Under the pieces are notes generated by a model, which was given only the letters and a program-made list of their open reading frames with translations, was not told the DNA's origin and searched no databases. Both the position numbers and the translations under genes were made by a program. Below, piece by piece: positions 26,126 to 36,000 of a DNA stretch of 64,000 nt. Each line of letters opens with the position of its first letter. The stretch's first letter is position 1. The stretch comes from Flavivirga aquatica (GTDB lineage Bacteria; Bacteroidota; Bacteroidia; Flavobacteriales; Flavobacteriaceae), in NCBI RefSeq assembly GCF_001747085.1, contig NZ_MDJD01000054.1, positions 930,001-994,000 on the forward strand, read 5' to 3'.

Positions 26126-26142
26126 GGTTAATCCAATGTTTT
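26102..26142 (+). terminator. Strong hairpin, terminator-like
   Basis: AAAACATTGGATT (26,102-26,114) pairs perfectly with AATCCAATGTTTT (26,130-26,142) around a 15-base loop. A-rich on one side and T-rich on the other, it could end transcription in either direction. Confidence 0.7.
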
Positions 26143-26254
26143 ACGTAAACAATCTATTTGAAGGTTCTTAGAGTACAATTTAGAAAGATACTTTTAAAGA
26201 TAAACATGAGTTTTTTTTTATTCGTGTGTATAAAACATTTCATAACAATTAAAA

Positions 26255-26760
26255 TGCTAAGATTCTTTGTTCTTTAAAAAGTCTTTTAATAGGCCTCTTA
26301 TATATCAACTTATCCTCCTCGATATTTCGAATCAATTTGTTTGTTTCATCAGATGCAAAGGAAGCATAATTAATTTCAATTAGTCACAGATTATTATTTT
26401 ATATAACACTCTTTTTAAGCCGATTATAGCGTTTTATTTGAAAAATACGTGCTTACTCTTTATCATTTACCCCTTCGATAGCTTTTCTTTTTCTAAAAAA
26501 CTCAATAACTAATTTCAGGTCTTCATAATAGGCATCAAAAGGGAGTTTTGTTCTTCCTTTTCCTCATTTGTATAGGTTTTCTACTAAGGTACGAACGTAT
26601 GCTTTCGAGAGGCTTTAGCTCTAATAATTCATCACATAAATTCACCAAGTAAAACTCGTCGCTATTTTGAATATTAAGGAGACCTTATTCCTTTTCTATC
26701 AAACATATTAATATCGTGCATTAGCTTTTCAAGAATTCCTACAAACTTCCATCCGTGGTC
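26255..26760 (-). pseudogene. Decayed minus-strand gene, possibly nuclease-like, family uncertain
   Basis: Pieces in shifting frames read, in order, PTDHGWKFVGILEKLMHDI, then NIQNSDEFYLVNLCDELLEL, then PFDAYYEDLKLVIEFFRKR, then FASDETNKLIRNIEEDKLIY. Each stretch looks coding and the order is consistent, with several frameshifts and stops between them. The third segment resembles short hypothetical proteins with a PD-(D/E)xK-like core, but I cannot confirm that. The gene is not functional as read. Confidence 0.45.
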
Positions 26761-26897
26761 GGTTGGGTAATAGTAATGTGGACTAATAAAACAGAGGCAT
26801 ATTAACTACAGAACTAATTAAATCAATTACAAGGTATCAATTATATATAAATCTATTTTATGAAAATTTTTAAAGTTAAAAGGGTATAATTGATCCT

Positions 26898-27059
26898 GTG
26901 AAAATTGCATTTAACAATAGTAATAGTGTACAACAAACTCAAAATGAATTATCTCATACACCTAAGAAAATAACAATTTTAATCTCAAAAGAATTTGATT
27001 TTTTATTTGAAGTTTCAAGATCTGTCTCAGTTGAAAAAGTTTCTTTACAATTAAGCTGA
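26898..27059 (+). CDS. Short open frame, doubtful
   Basis: This 53-residue frame starts with GTG (VKIAFNNSNSVQQTQNEL) and ends in LQLS. There is no recognisable domain. It may be a remnant. The rest of 26,761-27,261 shows no other gene. Confidence 0.2.
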   Translation: MKIAFNNSNSVQQTQNELSHTPKKITILISKEFDFLFEVSRSVSVEKVSLQLS

Positions 27060-27261
27060 AGAGAATGGTCAATATATATAATCTTGATAAAATATACCCT
27101 ACAGGTCGTGATTCTCATTTTAAAATCTTAATCAAAAACTTAGATTTTTAGAAGATTGAAAAAAATAAATATTTTTTCATCAATAAAGGGTAGGGTAAAG
27201 TGAAAGTGAAACGTTTTAGATAAGTAAACTCTTAAAAACTTTAAAATAAAAACTTTACAAA

Positions 27262-27798
27262 ATGAAAAAATTAAATTTATTATTCAGTACGCTTATCGCT
27301 TTATTAGTATTTACCGCTTGTGAAAAGGACAATGAAGCATTGTCTGATACTTCATCTAATATAGATAAAATTGATAATTCAGCATCTATATCTTCCAGTA
27401 AGTCATCAGGTTTTATTACAAATGAAAACGCATCATCAATTATTGATTTGTTAACAAGTAATAATGGAGCTGCTTGGAACATTGTGTCGTTTAACGGTGA
27501 CACTACGCTTTTAGAAGGAACAAGTCTTTCTTTTGAATTATCTCAATTTTCTGCAACCGGTTTAGATGTAGATGTAACTCTAACTAATGATAATGGAACA
27601 GTTAATGGAGGAAGAATGAATATTCCAGCTTTTTTCTCTGATATTAACAGTCCTGCTCAATTAATCTCTTTCATTCAGGTAGCTGAAGTTTCACCTTATT
27701 TATCTGGTCTTTTTAATGTTTCTTCTCAATCTAATGAGTCTAAACTTATTCTTAGCGGGATTTTCGGAGGACAAGAAATAATTTTAGAAAGATCTTAG
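27262..27798 (+). CDS. Predicted lipoprotein, unknown function
   Basis: This 178-residue protein has a lipoprotein signal peptide: basic MKKLN, a hydrophobic run, then lipobox FTAC with Cys20. A serine/aspartate-rich spacer follows (about 25-50). The rest looks beta-rich (FNGDTTLLEGTSLSFELSQ) and resembles small secreted lipoproteins common in flavobacteria. No enzyme motif is visible. It stands alone between relics and is followed by a hairpin about 110 bases downstream. Confidence 0.75.
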   Translation: MKKLNLLFSTLIALLVFTACEKDNEALSDTSSNIDKIDNSASISSSKSSGFITNENASSIIDLLTSNNGAAWNIVSFNGDTTLLEGTSLSFELSQFSATGLDVDVTLTNDNGTVNGGRMNIPAFFSDINSPAQLISFIQVAEVSPYLSGLFNVSSQSNESKLILSGIFGGQEIILERS

Positions 27799-27904
27799 TT
27801 TAGGTCTTTTCTTTTAGAAAAAGATTTGCTCTATAAATTGGCATTTAAAAATCTTGATTAAATAGAGATAAATTAATAATTAATAACAAAAAAAAAGAGT
27901 CTAC

Positions 27905-27948
27905 TAAAAAAGAGGCTGTCTAAAAAAAATACTTAGGCAGTCTTTTTT
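27905..27948 (+). terminator. Rho-independent-type terminator
   Basis: AGGCTGTCT (27,913-27,921) pairs, with two G-T wobbles, with AGGCAGTCT (27,935-27,943) and is followed by a T run, with A bases on the 5' side. A similar hairpin follows each of the large duplicated genes. Confidence 0.7.
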
Positions 27949-28079
27949 ATTGGTTTTAAAATTAGTTAAAACTATACGCTTTAGTGGATTTTGCTTTTAG
28001 CGTTTAAAAATATTATCTTCATAGTATGCCCCATGATCAGTGCTCAAATAATCATAAGATAAGTTGGTTAATCGTTCAT

Positions 28080-28456
28080 ATTGTTTTGGAGTATAGAATA
28101 TAGATATTCAGTACTTATACTACAAGTGATATTAAACATTTTTGTCACAAAATTTTCAAACAAGTTTGTAAAGCAGAAGACACTTATTTCTAAAAGAAGT
28201 AACTTGAGTGAATCATATGCATATTGAATATAGTCCCTGATCGAGTATAATTGATATTGTAAAGAAGCTAAAAGGCAAAAATTCTAAAATTCAACAAGAC
28301 CATTTTAGAGCTAAACAAAAAGTACTGGAGAAGTCATTTTTCAGCTATTAATTATGGATGCTGGAGTATAGGAAATATCACCAATGAATAGTATAAGAGT
28401 ATTTGGAACATCATAGAAAAGAAGATGATGACAAAAGTAATTTTATATTAGAATGA
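28080..28456 (+). pseudogene. IS200/IS605-family TnpA (Y1 transposase) relic
   Basis: Broken frames read FKQVCKAEDTYF, then HIEYSP, IIDIVKKLKGKNSKIQQDHF, and finally EYLEHHRKEDDDKSNFILE. These are the TnpA landmarks just after the HUH histidines (H-x-EYPP), the VKKLKG motif and the tyrosine-helix C-terminus. Several stops interrupt it, and the N-terminus is not clear. The flanks (27,960-28,080 and 28,457-28,739) show no further gene. Confidence 0.75.
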
Positions 28457-28739
28457 CTTTTAGTCATTAAAAAACTATGAGCTTCCAAGTATGGGCTGGC
28501 TTAGTTTAAATCAATAAAACCCCATGATTCACAATTAACTTGTTTTCAGAATAGTACCTTACAAGGAACGTTTTTTTTATAAAATAACGTAGAAATTGCA
28601 CAGGATTTCGCATGAGTTTATGAATAATAATTAGACTTAAAATAGCCACTCGAAAGTAAAATTTTTGTTTTTTTTTGAACTAGTTCAATGTTTTTGATTA
28701 GTTATTGCTAGAATTTTGTATCAACAAAAAACATTTAAA

Positions 28740-29618
28740 ATGAAAAATTTAAAATCACTAATTATTTTAACTAGTATTGTATTCGGATTGGTGTCATGTA
28801 ATAATGGTGATGACGTACCTAACAATAATAAAGAAGAAATTAACAAGCGTATCGTTTTAGAAGCTATTAAAAAAGTTTTTGACGGACAAAATCTTACGCT
28901 TGTAAATAAGTATTATGCTAATGGATATATACAGCACAATCCAACAATTGCAGATGGAAAGGCTGGATTAGTTGCTACTCTACAGAACTTCATAAATAAT
29001 GGTATTAGTATTGAACGTGATCTTTCTCGCGTAGTAGCACAAGGGGATCGTGTTTTTATTCATTCAAGAGTTAAGTTTATCCAGAATGAAGCTATAATTA
29101 ATGCCGTCATTATTGGAGACATTTTTAGAATTGAAAACGAAAAAATTAAAGAACATTGGGATGTTATCCAACAAGAACCCAACCCATCAGTTTCAGCAGC
29201 GAATGGAAACACTATGATAGATGGAGCAGGAAACCCAGATTATAATATTTCTGAAACAGATTTAAATAGAAATATAAATACTGCTTCTAGTATAATGAAC
29301 AAAGTTTTAGGAGATGGACAATTAAATTTGGTTCCTACACTTTTCCAAGAGCCTTATATACAACATAACCCAAATATACCTAATGGCACAGATGCACTAG
29401 TAAATTTCTTAACTAATAATGGCCCTTTAAATCTAGAAACAAAACAAATAATTGCAGAAGGAGATTTAGTGGTAACATTTAATCATATTATGTCTTTTAA
29501 CAATGCCAATATAGATATGTTTCGCCTTAATGAAGAAGGAAAAGCCAATGAACACTGGGATATCATTCAATCTATTCCATCAGAAGATGATTTTGCTCAC
29601 GACAACGGTTTTTTTTAA
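28740..29618 (+). CDS. Lipoprotein with two tandem SnoaL-like (NTF2-fold) domains
   Basis: This 292-residue protein is counted from the ATG at 28,740. An ATG 24 bases upstream adds MYQQKTFK and is less likely. The signal peptide ends in lipobox GLVSC. Two repeats of the SnoaL-like fold follow, each with the same signature: YYANGYIQHNPTIADG near residue 60 and EPYIQHNPNIPNG near residue 205. Each also has a matching EHWDIIQ end. The fold binds small hydrophobic ligands or catalyses isomerisation or hydrolysis; no specific activity can be named. It is first in a same-strand cluster of four genes. Confidence 0.8.
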   Translation: MKNLKSLIILTSIVFGLVSCNNGDDVPNNNKEEINKRIVLEAIKKVFDGQNLTLVNKYYANGYIQHNPTIADGKAGLVATLQNFINNGISIERDLSRVVAQGDRVFIHSRVKFIQNEAIINAVIIGDIFRIENEKIKEHWDVIQQEPNPSVSAANGNTMIDGAGNPDYNISETDLNRNINTASSIMNKVLGDGQLNLVPTLFQEPYIQHNPNIPNGTDALVNFLTNNGPLNLETKQIIAEGDLVVTFNHIMSFNNANIDMFRLNEEGKANEHWDIIQSIPSEDDFAHDNGFF

Positions 29619-29690
29619 GAGTACAAATTTATTAAACAAATTATATATTATAAATGCAAATACTTTTGCCATAGTATCAAAACAAAAATC

Positions 29691-30554
29691 ATGAAAGCAA
29701 TACAACATTTAACAATAATTTCTATCACATTAATCGCAACAATTATGAACTCACAAGAATTAAATCTTAAAATATTTAGAGCAGAAGCTGATAGTTTTCA
29801 TGTAGCTTCTGTAATCATAGAAGGTGAAAAAGAAGCTGTTTTAATTGACGCTCAGTTTACTTTAGCTAATGCCTATAGAGTTCTGGCTAATTTAAAAGAA
29901 GGTGGTAAATCACTCAAAACCATATACATTAGTCATGGTGATCCAGATTATTATTTTGGATTGGAAGTAATAACTCAAGCTTTTCCAGATGCTATAGTTT
30001 ATGCAACAGAACAAACAGTTAAACATATCAAACATACCTATCAAAAAAAGTTAAGTGTATGGGGACCAAAACTTGGCAGTAATGGAACCAAAAATGTTAC
30101 CATTCCTAGAATTATTGAAGGAAGCTCTATTGAATTAGAAGGAAAGAAAATAGAAATAAGAGGGCTTGAAGGTAAGTCTGCTAAACGTTCATATTTATGG
30201 ATTCCCTCTTTAAAAGCAATAGTCGGCGGTGTAAATGTTTATAATAATTTACATTTATGGATAGCCGATGCAGGTTCAACTCAAGAAAGAAATGATTGGA
30301 TTAATATTCTAACGGAAATGGAAAAATTACAACCTAAAACTGTAATTCCTGCGCACGCACTTACAGATGAAAACAATACCATAGAAGCCATCACATTTTC
30401 TAAAAAGTATTTACAAGCGTATCAAGCAACAGATGCTAAAACAAAAAATTCTGAAGAATTAATAGACTCTATGAAAGCATTATACCCAAATGCACAACTA
30501 GACATAGCGTTACAATTAGGAGCAAAAGTAGCAAAAGGGGAAATGAAATGGTAA
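29691..30554 (+). CDS. Metallo-beta-lactamase-fold protein with altered metal ligands
   Basis: This 287-residue protein has an N-terminal hydrophobic export signal (about 1-21). The MBL fold is indicated by VLIDAQFT, YISHGDPDYYFGLEV and a late VIPAHALTDE. The usual HxHxDH motif reads H82-x-D84-x-D86-Y87, so two of the three motif histidines are replaced. Subfamilies with this variant exist, but canonical dizinc hydrolysis is doubtful. It follows the SnoaL-like gene by 72 bases and overlaps the DsbA-like gene by 7 bases. Confidence 0.8.
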   Translation: MKAIQHLTIISITLIATIMNSQELNLKIFRAEADSFHVASVIIEGEKEAVLIDAQFTLANAYRVLANLKEGGKSLKTIYISHGDPDYYFGLEVITQAFPDAIVYATEQTVKHIKHTYQKKLSVWGPKLGSNGTKNVTIPRIIEGSSIELEGKKIEIRGLEGKSAKRSYLWIPSLKAIVGGVNVYNNLHLWIADAGSTQERNDWINILTEMEKLQPKTVIPAHALTDENNTIEAITFSKKYLQAYQATDAKTKNSEELIDSMKALYPNAQLDIALQLGAKVAKGEMKW

Positions 30555-31378
30555 TCAAAAAAGTAATTGCAATACTCAGCTTGTCTACAATCATATTAAT
30601 GAGTTGTTTAAGCACTGATACGCAAATGATCAATTTAGAAAAAGTAAAGAGTACGCACAAAGAGAAAAATTCAGTTGAGAATAGTGAAAATCTAAAAAAG
30701 TTTGTCGATAGCAAGCCTGTTATTGATGCTATGAAAATGAATAAAATGAAAAAGTTAATTTATGTAATGGATCCACACTGTGGATGGTGCTACGGAAATA
30801 GTAAAAATATAGAAACGGTAGCAGAGCAATTTAAAGATAAGCTAAACATACAGTTGATGGTTGGTGGAATGTGGTTAGAAGGAAATGCCCCTAATGGAGG
30901 AGAGGAGTTTAGTCGTTTTATTGCAAAACATTCTCCTCAAATGGAAGCTACTACTGGTGCGTTTGTAAGCTCAATTTTTTTTGAATTAACAAAGGATAGC
31001 ACTTATACCTTTAGTAGTCTAGAACCTTGCTGTGCTATAAATTTGGTAAAGGAGCTTAAACCAAATATGGCAATTACTTTTGCCAAAGAAGTTCAAAAAG
31101 CCATTTTCGCAGAAGGTAAGCGATTAGATAATATAGAAACTTATCTACCTATCATTAAAGGTCTAAATATTAATGCAAAACAATTTCAATTGCGCTGGAT
31201 GAAAGACGACAATCTTTCTAAAACAAAGGAAGAATTTGATTATACGAAACAATTAGTCAATGGATTTCCTACGCTTTTATTGTATGATGAAAATCAAATT
31301 CAAATTATCGCTTCAGGCTATTTTAACACTAAACAAATTATAGAGAAAATAAAAAATTTAACAACTATAAAAAACTAG
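30548..31378 (+). CDS. DsbA-family thiol oxidoreductase-like lipoprotein
   Basis: This 276-residue protein has a lipoprotein signal (lipobox LMSC, Cys20). Its thioredoxin-like domain starts near residue 68, with VMDPHCGWCYGNS giving the redox pair C78-G-W-C81. The rest resembles the DsbA/FrnE-type helical insertion, and NGFPTLLLYD supplies the cis-proline loop. Being anchored outside the inner membrane, it may act on periplasmic thiols or disulfides. It overlaps the MBL-like gene and is followed by doxX. Confidence 0.82.
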   Translation: MVIKKVIAILSLSTIILMSCLSTDTQMINLEKVKSTHKEKNSVENSENLKKFVDSKPVIDAMKMNKMKKLIYVMDPHCGWCYGNSKNIETVAEQFKDKLNIQLMVGGMWLEGNAPNGGEEFSRFIAKHSPQMEATTGAFVSSIFFELTKDSTYTFSSLEPCCAINLVKELKPNMAITFAKEVQKAIFAEGKRLDNIETYLPIIKGLNINAKQFQLRWMKDDNLSKTKEEFDYTKQLVNGFPTLLLYDENQIQIIASGYFNTKQIIEKIKNLTTIKN

Positions 31379-31382
31379 AAAT

Positions 31383-31781
31383 ATGAACAAAAATAACGAT
31401 TTAGGATTATTGATTATTCGCCTTTCAATTGGTATACTCATGTTATTACATGGTATAGCTAAACTAAAAGGCGTATCATTTATTGAGGGTATGCTATCAG
31501 ATAAAGGACTACCATCATTTTTAGCATATGGAGTTTATGTTACAGAGATTATTGCGCCTATATCAATAATTGTAGGTTACAGAACTCGCTTAGCAGGATT
31601 TTTATTAGCTTTTGGAGTATTATTCGCAATGTTATTAGTACACTCATCTGATATAGTGTCTTTAAACCAGCATGGAGGTTGGGGTGTAGAACTTTTAGGC
31701 TTATACTTGTTTGGAGTTGTTGCGTTATTTTTTACTGGCTCTGGGAAATATGCTATTTCTTCAACTCATAAGTGGGATTAA
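31383..31781 (+). CDS. DoxX-family membrane protein
   Basis: This 132-residue protein has four predicted membrane helices. It has the DoxX start RLSIGILMLLHGIAKLKG, a PISIIVGYRTRLAGF loop and a C-terminal GLYLFGVVALFFTGSGKYAI helix. DoxX proteins are linked to thiol and quinone redox stress. It lies four bases after the DsbA-like gene, so a shared role in envelope redox chemistry is plausible. Confidence 0.85.
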   Translation: MNKNNDLGLLIIRLSIGILMLLHGIAKLKGVSFIEGMLSDKGLPSFLAYGVYVTEIIAPISIIVGYRTRLAGFLLAFGVLFAMLLVHSSDIVSLNQHGGWGVELLGLYLFGVVALFFTGSGKYAISSTHKWD

Positions 31782-31896
31782 TTAACTTTATCGAATATCC
31801 ATCCCTTATCTGAACTTGAATAAGAAATGGTTTTATAGGCATAGAGGGTTCTTCAACTTAGTATTTCATCTGAAGAATTATGTGTTTAAACAAAAA

Positions 31897-31928
31897 AACG
31901 GCGTTCCCATCCTACGGGAATCGCCGTT
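31897..31928 (-). terminator. Strong GC-rich hairpin, terminator orientation on the minus strand
   Basis: AACGGCG-TTCCC pairs with GGGAA-T-CGCCGTT, about 12 base pairs with one bulge. Read on the minus strand the stem is followed by seven Ts. It could terminate transcription coming from the transposase relics on the right, and may also block the end of the doxX operon. Confidence 0.65.
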
Positions 31929-31939
31929 CTATCCTACAC

Positions 31940-32130
31940 CATATGTCATAATCAAGAGAATTTTACTGACAAAGGTATTTAAAGTCGTTAATATCTTTAA
32001 ACTAAGTGTATTTAGGTTTTCATTCATACTGAAATTATGTAGGCTCGCTCCTCTTGGGCTTTTCAATAAAACTTTGTCTTTTAACAGTTCTTTGAATCGA
32101 TCTAAAACTCTATCTGTACTAGGGAACCTT
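31940..32130 (-). pseudogene. IS1380-like transposase relic (N-terminal region)
   Basis: On the minus strand the bases read RFPSTDRVLDRFKELLKDK, then FSMNENLNTLSLKIL. After a frameshift, NSLDYDI follows. This order and spacing resemble the N-terminal part of Bacteroidota IS1380-family transposases, with LDYD the start of the first catalytic motif. No intact frame or downstream half exists. The plus-strand open frame over the same bases is not coding-like. Confidence 0.55.
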
Positions 32131-32180
32131 TAGAAAACAATTAACTTTTAAATGGTGATGAAAATTCCCTTCTAAACCTT

Positions 32181-32520
32181 CTATGCAATCACCTCAATTA
32201 TTTGATGGGATTCCAATTGTCTGTTAATCTCTTTAAATAACGGCTTATAAGAATTCGCATTAGTCATGATACTTCTAAAGCGACTTAGGGTACTATAGTC
32301 TGCTGCCACCTGATCAATATGTAATCTACAAAAGTAACTAAAGGAAATACTGTCGTTTACCCGATCCTCTACTTCATAATAACTTAAACCATACCAAGTT
32401 TGTAATAAACTCATTTTTAAAAGTAATAATCCACTATAACTAAGCTGACCTTGCAGTTTCACCTTATGTCTAATGTTTTTTAAAAACCGATATAATGGGA
32501 TTCCAATCTATTAAGGTGTT
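32181..32520 (-). pseudogene. IS5-family transposase N-terminal relic
   Basis: The minus-strand frame reads LLLKMSLLQTWYGLSYYEVED and later DYSTLSRFRSIM. This is the DUF772 N-terminal domain of IS5/IS1182-type transposases. The preceding NTLIDWNPII lies in another frame. Only the first ~100 residues remain, and the DDE catalytic domain is absent. Confidence 0.8.
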
Positions 32521-33034
32521 AATTTGAGTAAAAAAAGTACACTTTATTATGCGGGAACGTATATCGCATATGCTATCTGTTAAAGTCAGATGTTTTTGTA
32601 ATTCCATAATAGTAAGCTACGAAATTTTTAGATATTCCCCCACCTCTTTTCCCACTAATTGTTTTATACGAGTTAAAAGGATTAATTTTTATCAAATTCT
32701 TAACAACTATCGCATCACTGTTTTCTTTTTTTAATAAATAATTCACTAAGTATTTCATTTAGTGAAGTAAAACGATTTTCTATACTGAAATAAAACCAAA
32801 ACAATTATAAATCATCATTAAACAGAAAATATCGAAAAAAAGTCTTGATGGAGTAGGGTAATATTTTTCTGAATCGTTATACTATAAAATACCTATGAAT
32901 TATATTTAAGTATATGAGTGTTTTTATTATGTCTATCCCCCAAAAAGCAAAAAAGGATAATTACAGTTTAAACATTTTTTCTTATCCCAAATTCACTTGA
33001 AACGAATTAATTTTATCTTAAATTCCTAAAAATC

Positions 33035-36000
33035 ATGAAACTATCATTAATTAACTATTTCTACAAACAATTCCTAAGGACTAATTTGTTTATTGATTTA
33101 ACTAAAGGTCTATTAAAACATAAACAAATATTAGGGTTATTTCTTATTTGTTTTTTTATTCAACCATTTGTATACGGACAAACTAAACCTGTTAATAACA
33201 TGCCTATAGGGCATCAATTATATAAAAGTTTAAAACTAAAAAGTAAACAAAACCAAAAAAACGATAAAACAGCATCTCAGATTGATAAATTTTCACAAAG
33301 ATTATTTTATGAGTTTGATCACACTTGTAACCCTATAACCCGTGAAGTTCCTAAAGATATTCATAAAAAGGAAGAGAAATTTGTTCAGAGCAAAAAATCT
33401 ATGACATACTCTGGTCTTACTAACAAAAAAGCTATATCCAAATGGACAAATAGAGGACCATATAATATTGGAGGGCGTACTCGCGCATTAGCAATAGATA
33501 TATCAAATGAAAACATCATACTTGCCGGTGGAGTATCTGGGGGTTTATGGCGCACGGAAGATGGTGGTAAAAATTGGAATAGAGTAACTCGAAAATTTCA
33601 AAACCCAAGTATTACTGCTATTGTTCAAGATTCTAGACCAGGTTATCAACATATTTGGTATTATGGAGGAGGAGAAAAATCTGGAAATTCAGCATCAGTA
33701 GATCCTTTAAACTTTCAGGGTATTTATACAGGGGCTGGAATATATAAATCACAAGATAATGGGCGCACATGGGAATTACTACCTTCAACAGTTGATAATT
33801 TAGTTGGTACCATTTCCACTTTTGACATAGTAAATAGCATGGTTGTAAATCCAATAAATGGAGATCTATATGTGGCGACCTTCAATAGTATTCAACGATC
33901 TCAAGATGGTGGTAAAACTTTTCAAGAAGTATTCTCAGATGGAATTGATTACAGCACTGAAATCGCTGTAACGTCTAAAGGGAAATTTTATATATCCTCT
34001 GCAAAAAGAATAAATTCGTTTCTTTATACAAACATGGTATATACATCTGATAATGGCACTAATTGGTCTCCAATAACTGAAAATTTACCATTAATTAATA
34101 ATGCAATTAGAACAATTTTCGCTATAAACCCATCAAATGAAGATGAAGTTTATTTTTTCTCAGCTGGTACATTTTTTAATTCTTTATATAGATACAATGC
34201 ATTCGATCAAACTTTTGTTGATCTTACTGACAAGACACCTATTTCTTTTTCTTATGGATCCATTGACGGGTTAATTACGCAAGGTGGCTATAATATGGTA
34301 ATAGCTGTACATCCTAAAAATCCTGATTTTATTATTATAGGAGGGACTAATCTATTTAGAACCATAGACGGTTTTAAAACGAATCTAATGAATACCCCAA
34401 ACCATTGGATAGGAGGATATTCTCCGCTTAATGATGTTTCTATTTATCCAAATAACCATCCAGATAATCACTCTATTAAGTTTTTTCCTTCTAACCCCAA
34501 TAAAGTACTAAATGCTAATGATGGAGGCGTTTTTATTACTGAAGATATTACATCTAGTAATTCTTTTGAAGAACCTGTAAAGTGGGGTTCTTTAAATAAT
34601 GGATATATTACAACCCAACCATATGCTATATCCTTTGATCCGACATCCAAAAATGAAGATTTACTCGCAGGTTTTCAAGATAATGGGTCTTGGTTTACAG
34701 ATCAATCAAATATTGATGCAGTCTGGAAAGAACAATTTAGTGGAGATGGTTCTTATTCTGCTTTTGCAGATAATGGACGAACCCGTTATATCTCATCACA
34801 ATTTGGGAATATCTTACGTTTTAATCTTGATGATAACGGTAATACTGAATCAATAGCTTTTGTACAACCAGCAGGTCTGGGCCCGCGCTCTTTTAGCTTT
34901 ATCAATCCTTTTGTTCTGGATCCTAATAATGATAACGTAATCTATTTGCCTGCCAAACGTAAATTATTTAGAAATAGTAATCTTGATGAATTACCAACAG
35001 CTAGTGAGATTTATGACCTAAAACCTTCTGAGATTAATTGGTCGCAAATAGCCGAAGTTGAAGAATCTATAACAGATCAGTTTGGAAGAGAACTTAATGT
35101 AATTACTGCAATTGATGTTGCTACCTTTCCAGAAGCAAACAAAGTGTATTATGGTACTGGTCAAGGCCAAGTTTTTAGATTGGATTTCGCAGATTTAACA
35201 TCCAGTAAACCTGTTGATATTTTTACAGGGAAAGGCTTACCTGAAAAGAGTTACCTGAGCAGTATACATGTAGATCCAAATGATTCAGACAGGGTAGTGA
35301 TTTCTTTCTCTAATTACAATATCCCTAGTATTTTTTATACAAAAGATGCTGGAGAAACTTGGATCGATATTAGTGGTAATTTAGAAGAAAAGAGAGATGG
35401 AACTGGTAATGGCCCTTCCGTTCGATGGGTTTCTTTTTTAGGAAACAAAGATGGAATTTTAGCAGGTACTAGTTCAGGCTTGTATTATAGTGATAGAATT
35501 AATGAAAAAAATACTGTTTGGAGATTAGAAAACAACCAGATAGGAAATGGTGTGGTAGTTCAGGTAAGAACTAGACAAGATGGGTTTGCAGCAGTTGCTG
35601 TTCACGGAAATGGAGTGTTTAGTAAAAAATTTGATGTCACACCTCCTTCAGGCAAAAACACTCTATTTGTTAATAAAAAACCAGAAAACATAGAATTGCC
35701 TACACAAGAAACACCAGAATTTATAACTTTAGACCTTAGTGAAGTCTTTAAAGAAGAGCAAGGTAATAATATTGATATTACAATTGAAAACTTAGATAAA
35801 AATGGTGACTTTATCAGACATGAATTTTTCAATAATCAATTAGATATTTATTTCCCAAAGGCAAATAGTGATATTCCAAATATAGATAAAGAAGGAGAGA
35901 GTATTATAAGATTAATAGCTACTTCTGGTATTCAGAAAGTAGCTACAGAAATTAAAATAAAGGTATTTTATAAACCTTTATTAGATCGATTCGATCCAGA

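Noticed and set aside
31816-32133. Plus-strand 105-residue open frame
   Set aside because: It spans a terminator hairpin and runs antisense to an IS1380-like relic; its composition is not protein-like.
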